Shown here: piece after piece, positions 4,620 to 9,194 of the stretch
Layout: every line of letters begins with the position of its first letter
How positions within the stretch are numbered: position 1 is the stretch's first letter
Origin: Pedobacter sp.
Lineage (GTDB): Bacteria > Bacteroidota > Bacteroidia > Sphingobacteriales > Sphingobacteriaceae
Reading direction: 5' to 3'
DNA length: 9,194 nucleotides
Assembly (NCBI GenBank): GCA_028287885.1
Contig: JAQBOT010000064.1
Location: forward strand, 1-9,194
Notes under the pieces: model-generated
What the model was told of the DNA's origin: nothing
Databases searched by the model: none
The model's input: the letters and a program-made list of their open reading frames with translations, nothing else
Program-made: the position numbers and the translations under genes

Positions 4620-6131
4620 ATGGAAAAGAAAGTAAGAGTAAGATTTGCCCCAAGCCCGACTGGTGGCCTGCATTTAGGAGGTGTACGTACCGCATTATTT
4701 AACTATTTGTTTGCCAAACAAAATAACGGGACATTCATCCTTCGTGTTGAAGATACCGACCAAAACCGCTTTGTTGCCGGTGCAGAGGAATACATTGTTT
4801 CCTGTTTGGAATGGTGTGGCATCATGCCCGACGAAAGTCCGCAGCTTGGTGGTGAATTCGGCCCCTACAGACAAAGTGAAAGAAAATCGTCCTACAAGCA
4901 ATATGCTGATCAGCTTATTGCCGATGGCTATGCTTACTATGCATTTGATACACCTGAAGAACTGGATGCCAAACGTAAGGAAGCACCAAATTTCTTATAT
5001 GGACAAGCAACAAGGATGCAAATGCGCAATTCTTTAACCTTGCCTCAAGCTGAAGTTCAGGCCTTATTAGACCAAAATACGCCTTATGTAGTCCGCATAA
5101 AAATGCCGGAAGACGAGCAGGTTTCCTTTATAGATTTAATTCGTGGTTTAGTCAGTTTTGACACTAATCTAGTTGACGATAAAGTCCTTTTAAAAGCGGA
5201 CGGCATGCCTACTTATCACCTGGCGGTGGTAGCAGATGACAAGGCGATGCAGATCACGCACGCCTTTAGAGGAGAAGAATGGCTGCCCTCTGCACCGATC
5301 CACATTTTACTTTGGAGGTACCTGGGATGGGAAGGCCAAATGCCACAGTGGGTACATTTGCCATTGATCTTAAAACCCGATGGTAACGGCAAGTTGAGCA
5401 AACGTGATGGCGATCGCCTCGGATTTCCTGTATATGCCCAAAGCTGGAAAGATCCAAAAACTGAAGACGTAACTCGTGGCTTTAAGGAACTTGGCTTTAT
5501 GCCGGAGGCCTTTGTGAATCTGTTGGCGATGTTGGGATGGAACGATGGAACCGACCAGGAGATCTTTACGCTTGATGAACTTGTTGAACGGTTTTCTCTT
5601 GATCGCGTTAGCAAAGCAGGAGCGAAGTTCGACTATGAGAAAGCCAAATGGTACAACCATGAATGGATTAAGCGTTCGCCCTCTGAACGGCTGCTTCCAT
5701 TTGTTAAGGAAGCATTTGAAGGGGAATCAATCCCCATTACAGATGCCGACATGTTGCTTAATGTCATCGGCCTGGTTAAGGATCGCTGCAACTTAATATC
5801 TGATTTCCCCACACAAAGCGGTTATTTTTTTGTTTCTCCTAAGGAATATGATCTGGCTGCGGTAAAACCAAAATGGACACCTGAGAAAGCCGCTTTCTTT
5901 GAAAGCTATCTTCCTTTAATTGACAGCGGATCCGCTATTGAGTTGGAAGATAAGTTCAAAGCACTGGCTGCTGAAAAAGGATTTAAACCTGGCGAACTGA
6001 TGCTCCCATTGCGAATAATGCTGGTTGGCGGAAAATTTGGTCCAGGGGTATTTGATATCGCGGTTTTATTAGGTAAAACAGAGACTGTTGCCAGGATAAA
6101 ACACGCAGTAGACGCGTTTAACTTAAATTAG
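4620..6131 (+). CDS. gltX: Glutamyl-tRNA synthetase
   Basis: A 503-residue class I aminoacyl-tRNA synthetase that charges tRNA(Glu) with glutamate in the cytoplasm. The ATP-binding signature appears as PSPTGGLHLGG (11-21), with HLGG in place of HIGH. The KMSKS loop appears as KLSKR (258-262) in DGNGKLSKRDGDRLGFP. FRGEEWLPSAPIH (217-229) and GWNDGTDQEIFTLDELVERFSLDRVSKAGAKFD-type sequence mark the catalytic and anticodon-proximal regions. The length and uninterrupted frame are normal for a bacterial enzyme. The ATG at 4620 begins directly before the conserved RVRFAPSPTG strand, so the start is secure. The gene diverges from the HQLGTP kinase and is followed after six bases by the metallopeptidase, so it probably heads the + strand transcription unit. 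Confidence 0.98.
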   Translation: MEKKVRVRFAPSPTGGLHLGGVRTALFNYLFAKQNNGTFILRVEDTDQNRFVAGAEEYIVSCLEWCGIMPDESPQLGGEFGPYRQSERKSSYKQYADQLIADGYAYYAFDTPEELDAKRKEAPNFLYGQATRMQMRNSLTLPQAEVQALLDQNTPYVVRIKMPEDEQVSFIDLIRGLVSFDTNLVDDKVLLKADGMPTYHLAVVADDKAMQITHAFRGEEWLPSAPIHILLWRYLGWEGQMPQWVHLPLILKPDGNGKLSKRDGDRLGFPVYAQSWKDPKTEDVTRGFKELGFMPEAFVNLLAMLGWNDGTDQEIFTLDELVERFSLDRVSKAGAKFDYEKAKWYNHEWIKRSPSERLLPFVKEAFEGESIPITDADMLLNVIGLVKDRCNLISDFPTQSGYFFVSPKEYDLAAVKPKWTPEKAAFFESYLPLIDSGSAIELEDKFKALAAEKGFKPGELMLPLRIMLVGGKFGPGVFDIAVLLGKTETVARIKHAVDAFNLN

Positions 6132-6137
6132 ATTGGT

Positions 6138-6974
6138 ATGCAATGGTTTGGTAAAGGAAGTGGCAATGTAGATGATAGAAGAGGTATGGGCGGCGGCGCA
6201 ATTGGTGGCGGTGTCGGCATAGTCGTTGTTATTCTGGGTTTACTCTTTGGGAGAGATTTCACAGGGATGGTTAGTCAGTTGCCCATCGGAAACCAAGCTC
6301 CGGTGGAAGGTAAAAGAGGTGTACCAACTGATGCCGGCGGAAGATTCGTTTCTAACGTGCTGGAATCAACCGATTCTGTTTGGGTGGCGCAGTTTGCCGC
6401 CATGGGCAAACAGTATGAGCCACCCACATTAACTTTATTTGACAACCAGGTCTCCTCCGCTTGCGGAAATGCAAGTTCTTCTGTTGGGCCCTTTTACTGT
6501 CCGGCAGACCGTCATGTATATATTGACCTAACCTTTTATAAGGAGTTAAAAGATCGTTTCGGGGCCGCTGGCGATTTTGCACAAGCCTATGTGATTGCGC
6601 ATGAAGTTGGGCACCACATCCAAAACCTGTTGGGGATTTCTGATAAGATGGAACGTTATCGCGGGCAGCTTTCTGAAGTCGAATACAACAAACTTTCGGT
6701 AAAACTGGAGTTGCAAGCGGACTTTTTCGCAGGACTTTGGGCTCATGATGCACAGAATCTTCAAAGTTTTCGTTTAGATAACGGAGATATAGAAGAAGCA
6801 CTTACTGCAGCCAATGCCATTGGAGATGATAAACTCCAACAGCAGGCGCAAGGTGAAGTAACTCCCGACTCCTTTACTCATGGTACGTCTGAACAAAGGA
6901 TGTACTGGTTTAAAAAGGGGTTTGACACCGGCGACGTTAAGCAGGGTGATACCTTTAATGCGCAATTACAGTAA
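6138..6974 (+). CDS. YpfJ-type putative neutral zinc metallopeptidase
   Basis: A 278-residue membrane-anchored protein of the putative neutral zinc metallopeptidase family (YpfJ/KPN_02809 type). The family N-terminus is present: MQWFGKGSGNVDDRRGMGGG, then a glycine-rich segment and a single transmembrane helix at about residues 22-38. The rest is probably periplasmic. The zinc site is HEVGH (155-159) in AYVIAHEVGHHIQNLLGI, with Glu156 as the catalytic base and Glu191 in KLELQADFFAGLWAH as the probable third ligand. Two cysteines (109 and 121) flank the GPFYCPADRHVYIDLTF segment and could form a disulphide. All key residues are present, so an active enzyme is expected; its substrate is unknown. 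The start lies six bases after the gltX stop, implying co-transcription, and the next gene follows after 25 bases. Confidence 0.95.
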   Translation: MQWFGKGSGNVDDRRGMGGGAIGGGVGIVVVILGLLFGRDFTGMVSQLPIGNQAPVEGKRGVPTDAGGRFVSNVLESTDSVWVAQFAAMGKQYEPPTLTLFDNQVSSACGNASSSVGPFYCPADRHVYIDLTFYKELKDRFGAAGDFAQAYVIAHEVGHHIQNLLGISDKMERYRGQLSEVEYNKLSVKLELQADFFAGLWAHDAQNLQSFRLDNGDIEEALTAANAIGDDKLQQQAQGEVTPDSFTHGTSEQRMYWFKKGFDTGDVKQGDTFNAQLQ

Positions 6975-6999
6975 TTCCGCAGCTCAACTCTAGATACGA

Positions 7000-8124
7000 A
7001 TGATTTTAATTGTAGATGATACCCCAGAGAACTTAATCTCACTGAAAAAGGTTCTTGAAAAGCACGATTTTGAAGTAGACACGGCATCGTCCGGAGAAGA
7101 GGCCTTGAAAAAGGTTCTTAAGAATGAATACGTCTTGATTATTCTAGATGTTCAAATGCCAGGCATGGATGGATTTGAGGTCGCCGAAGCGATATCTGGA
7201 TACAGCAAGGCCAAAGAGACTGCAATCATATTTCTTTCTGCAGTAAACACAGAACTTAAATTTATTACCAAGGGTTACTCTTCCGGTGGTCTGGATTACA
7301 TCACTAAGCCGGTGGATATGGGCATTTTGCTGTTGAAAGTGAAGACCTTTTACCGCATATACGAACAAAGTAGAAAGCTCATAGAAATACAGAAAGCCTT
7401 GCTTGATGAGATTGAGTTTCGAAAGCAGGCTGAGTATAAGAAAGACGAATTTATTAGTATAGCAAGCCACGAGCTTAAGACGCCACTTACCAGCGTAAAA
7501 GGATATATACAGTTGCTGGAACGCAGCATTGACAAGGGAGACGTTGCTACCATTAAAAGGCATCTCCAAAAGGCGCAGGTGCAACTCGGAAAGCTGAACG
7601 ATTTAATTGCTGACCTGCTGGATGTCTCTAAGATCGAAAGCGGAAAGCTGAAATTTAACAAGCAGCTGTTCTCGATTGATGAATTGTTAAAGAACATCAT
7701 CGAGATTATGCATCAGGCCAATCCGGAATTTACAATTACGCAGGTCGGACATGTTTCAGAGCTTGTTTACGCAGACGAGGCGCGCATTGAGCAGGTTATC
7801 ATTAATTTTTTGACTAATGCGATTAAATACGCACCGGGAACTTCGGAGGTAAAGATCCACGTTAAATTGGAAAATGAACGGCTTTACGTTGGTGTTCGAG
7901 ACTATGGAATCGGCATCGGAGCTGAACAGCAGAAAAGCGTTTTTGAAAAGTTCTATCGCGTTGAGGAAACAGCATTGCACTTCCAAGGTTTAGGCATCGG
8001 GCTATATATTTCAGCAGAAATCATTAGGAGACATGGTGGAGAGGTGGGCGTACTTAGCAGCCTTGGGGAAGGCTCAGAGTTTTTTTTCAGCATCCCGCTG
8101 AGGTCTTCCGAAGAAATTGATTAA
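7000..8124 (+). CDS. Response-regulator receiver fused to histidine kinase
   Basis: A 374-residue soluble signalling protein. An N-terminal receiver domain (residues 1-120) has the acidic pair Asp6/Asp7, the phospho-acceptor Asp50 in LIILDVQMPGMDGFE, and Lys103 in DYITKPVD. A charged helical linker (118-150) leads to a HisKA domain with His157 in SIASHELKTPLTSVKGY. The ATPase domain follows, with an N-box (QVIINFLTNAIKYAP, 265-279), DYGIGI (301-306) and GLGIGLYI (330-337). There is no transmembrane or other sensor domain, so the input is probably phosphorylation of its own receiver. Its likely partner is the membrane kinase encoded 15 bases downstream. An in-frame stop at 6991-6993 leaves the ATG at 7000 as the only possible start, which explains the very short N-terminus before ILIVDD. 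All catalytic residues are intact. Confidence 0.95.
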   Translation: MILIVDDTPENLISLKKVLEKHDFEVDTASSGEEALKKVLKNEYVLIILDVQMPGMDGFEVAEAISGYSKAKETAIIFLSAVNTELKFITKGYSSGGLDYITKPVDMGILLLKVKTFYRIYEQSRKLIEIQKALLDEIEFRKQAEYKKDEFISIASHELKTPLTSVKGYIQLLERSIDKGDVATIKRHLQKAQVQLGKLNDLIADLLDVSKIESGKLKFNKQLFSIDELLKNIIEIMHQANPEFTITQVGHVSELVYADEARIEQVIINFLTNAIKYAPGTSEVKIHVKLENERLYVGVRDYGIGIGAEQQKSVFEKFYRVEETALHFQGLGIGLYISAEIIRRHGGEVGVLSSLGEGSEFFFSIPLRSSEEID

Positions 8125-8139
8125 TCCTTATAAACTATC

Positions 8140-9194
8140 ATGCAAAAATCACTAAAGAGAAAGCTTCGGATTGGCTTAGGGCTTTCTTTAATCATCCTTT
8201 TTGTTAGTTCTTTAGCATCTTACATCAGCATTTCCAATCTTATTGAAAGCTCAAAGCTCGTTGCCCACAGCAACGATGTAATGGGTAAAACAAACGAAAT
8301 CATTTCTACAATCAAAGATGCAGAAACCGGGCAGCGGGGTTACCTGCTCACGGGGGAGAACGTGTTTTTGGAGCCAACAGTTGGCGCGAGGGACCGCGCG
8401 GCAGACCTGATTGAAGAGGTTGAGGATGCAACAAAAGACAATCCGGTACAGCAAAGGAATCTATCCAAACTGAGGGATATTGTAGAAAAAAGGTTATCTA
8501 TCTTAGACGAAACGATCGCCATCAGATCTCGTGGTGGTGTGGTTAGTGTGCCCCAGCTGCTCTCCGGGAAAAAATACATGGATGCTGCAAGAAGGACTAT
8601 TAAAGCCATGAACGCGGAGGAAAGCAGAATCTTGCAAAGCCGAACTGAAGAGCTGATCCAGTTTTCCAGATACACACCAGCTTTAATTATTCTGGCTGCC
8701 ATCTTCAGTTTTTTAATTACTATTTACTTCTACCTGCAATTGTCGGCTGATTTTACCCAGCGATTGGTGCTCCAGAAAGAACTGGAGGACAAGAACAATG
8801 AAATGGATCACCGGATCGAGGTTATTCAAGGCCTCGCCGAACAAATCTCTGCCGGAAATTACAGCATACGTTTGGATGCGAGCGGTACAGATGGCCTGGG
8901 TAGTTTAACGGGTTCCTTGAATTCCATGGCAGTGTCGCTGCAATATTCATTTTCCTTATTGGCGGATAAAGAATGGCAGCAAGCCAGTATCGCAAGCTTG
9001 AACAACAAAATTGTTGGTGAAAAGTCTTTGGATGACCTTGCCCGAGATATTATGGACTGTTTGGCGGAACATACGGCAAGCCAAGTTGGGGCGCTATATA
9101 TTTTTGAAGATCAAGCGCTGCATTTGGCAGGTGGATATGCGCTTGATAGCGGACAGCAGAAAGAGTTGATCCAAATAGGAGAAGGCCTTGCCGG
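8140..9194 (+). CDS. CHASE3/HAMP/GAF sensor histidine kinase (N-terminal part, runs off right edge)
   Basis: The frame starts at the ATG at 8140 and stays open to the end of the window, giving 351 visible residues. Helix 1 (about 11-32) and helix 2 (about 180-200) enclose a periplasmic CHASE3 domain marked by KDAETGQRGYLLTGE (59-73). A HAMP-like segment follows (about 200-275, with VIQGLAEQISAGNYSIRLD), then a coiled linker and the start of a GAF domain (about 295 onward, SLDDLARDIMDCLAEHTASQVGALYIFED). In this family the missing C-terminus normally holds HisKA and ATPase domains, often with receivers, but none of that is visible here. The gene begins 15 bases after the receiver-kinase stop. 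The same operon placement suggests the two proteins exchange phosphate. Confidence 0.9.
   Translation, partial: MQKSLKRKLRIGLGLSLIILFVSSLASYISISNLIESSKLVAHSNDVMGKTNEIISTIKDAETGQRGYLLTGENVFLEPTVGARDRAADLIEEVEDATKDNPVQQRNLSKLRDIVEKRLSILDETIAIRSRGGVVSVPQLLSGKKYMDAARRTIKAMNAEESRILQSRTEELIQFSRYTPALIILAAIFSFLITIYFYLQLSADFTQRLVLQKELEDKNNEMDHRIEVIQGLAEQISAGNYSIRLDASGTDGLGSLTGSLNSMAVSLQYSFSLLADKEWQQASIASLNNKIVGEKSLDDLARDIMDCLAEHTASQVGALYIFEDQALHLAGGYALDSGQQKELIQIGEGLA

Noticed and set aside
5216..5614. Minus-strand open frame of 132 residues
   Set aside because: It lies entirely opposite gltX and has no recognisable motif.
6352..6801. Minus-strand open frame of 149 residues
   Set aside because: It lies opposite the zinc metallopeptidase, has a low-complexity basic composition and shows no family signature.
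7144..7584. Minus-strand open frame of 146 residues
   Set aside because: It lies opposite the receiver and HisKA region of the well-supported kinase gene and shows no family signature.
8340..8702. Minus-strand open frame of 120 residues
   Set aside because: It is the antisense shadow of the CHASE3 kinase, whose + strand frame has recognisable domains and is open from 8140 to the window end.

Overview
The window looks like chromosomal DNA of a Bacteroidota bacterium, most likely of the Sphingobacteriaceae type (Pedobacter or Mucilaginibacter relatives). This is inferred from a DUF2911 lipid-free secreted protein, a DUF6249-like membrane protein, an HQLGTP-type histidine kinase, a glutamyl-tRNA synthetase carrying HLGG/KLSKR signatures, a TAnnTTTG-like -7 promoter element before gltX, and the near absence of Shine-Dalgarno sequences. 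There are no tRNA or rRNA genes, insertion sequences, CRISPR arrays or phage genes. The organism cannot be fixed to species from the sequence alone.

Left part (1-2874). The last 25 codons of a membrane protein enter from the left edge. A secreted DUF2911 protein follows on the + strand. A strong hairpin terminator (681-716) separates it from a convergent minus-strand pair: an ECF sigma factor (1214-1795) and its membrane anti-sigma factor (732-1217), whose start and stop overlap as ATGA. Upstream of the sigma gene lies a 565-base gene-free stretch with two small tandem-repeat blocks, a 20-bp hairpin and a minus-strand terminator. That terminator ends the transcript of a 119-residue, three-helix membrane protein (2362-2721). 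The sigma gene and the small membrane-protein gene carry the same ECF-type promoter, CTGTAACCT then 17 bases then SGTCTTA counted from shared edges (GTAACC-N16-SGTCTT). This predicts that the sigma factor controls itself, its anti-sigma factor and the membrane protein.

Middle part (2875-4619). An orphan membrane histidine kinase and a DinB-fold protein form a minus-strand pair that overlaps by 53 bases. They diverge from gltX across a 46-base gap.

Right part (4620-9194). gltX, a YpfJ-type neutral zinc metallopeptidase, a receiver-histidine kinase protein and the first 351 residues of a CHASE3/HAMP/GAF sensor kinase run head to tail on the + strand, with gaps of 6, 25 and 15 bases. This looks like one transcription unit joining a housekeeping enzyme to a phosphorelay module; the last gene runs off the right edge.

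Nothing here is a clearly new defence or mobile system. The most informative signal is the matched pair of ECF promoters, followed by the receiver-first kinase placed next to a CHASE3 kinase, and the structured gene-free stretch.
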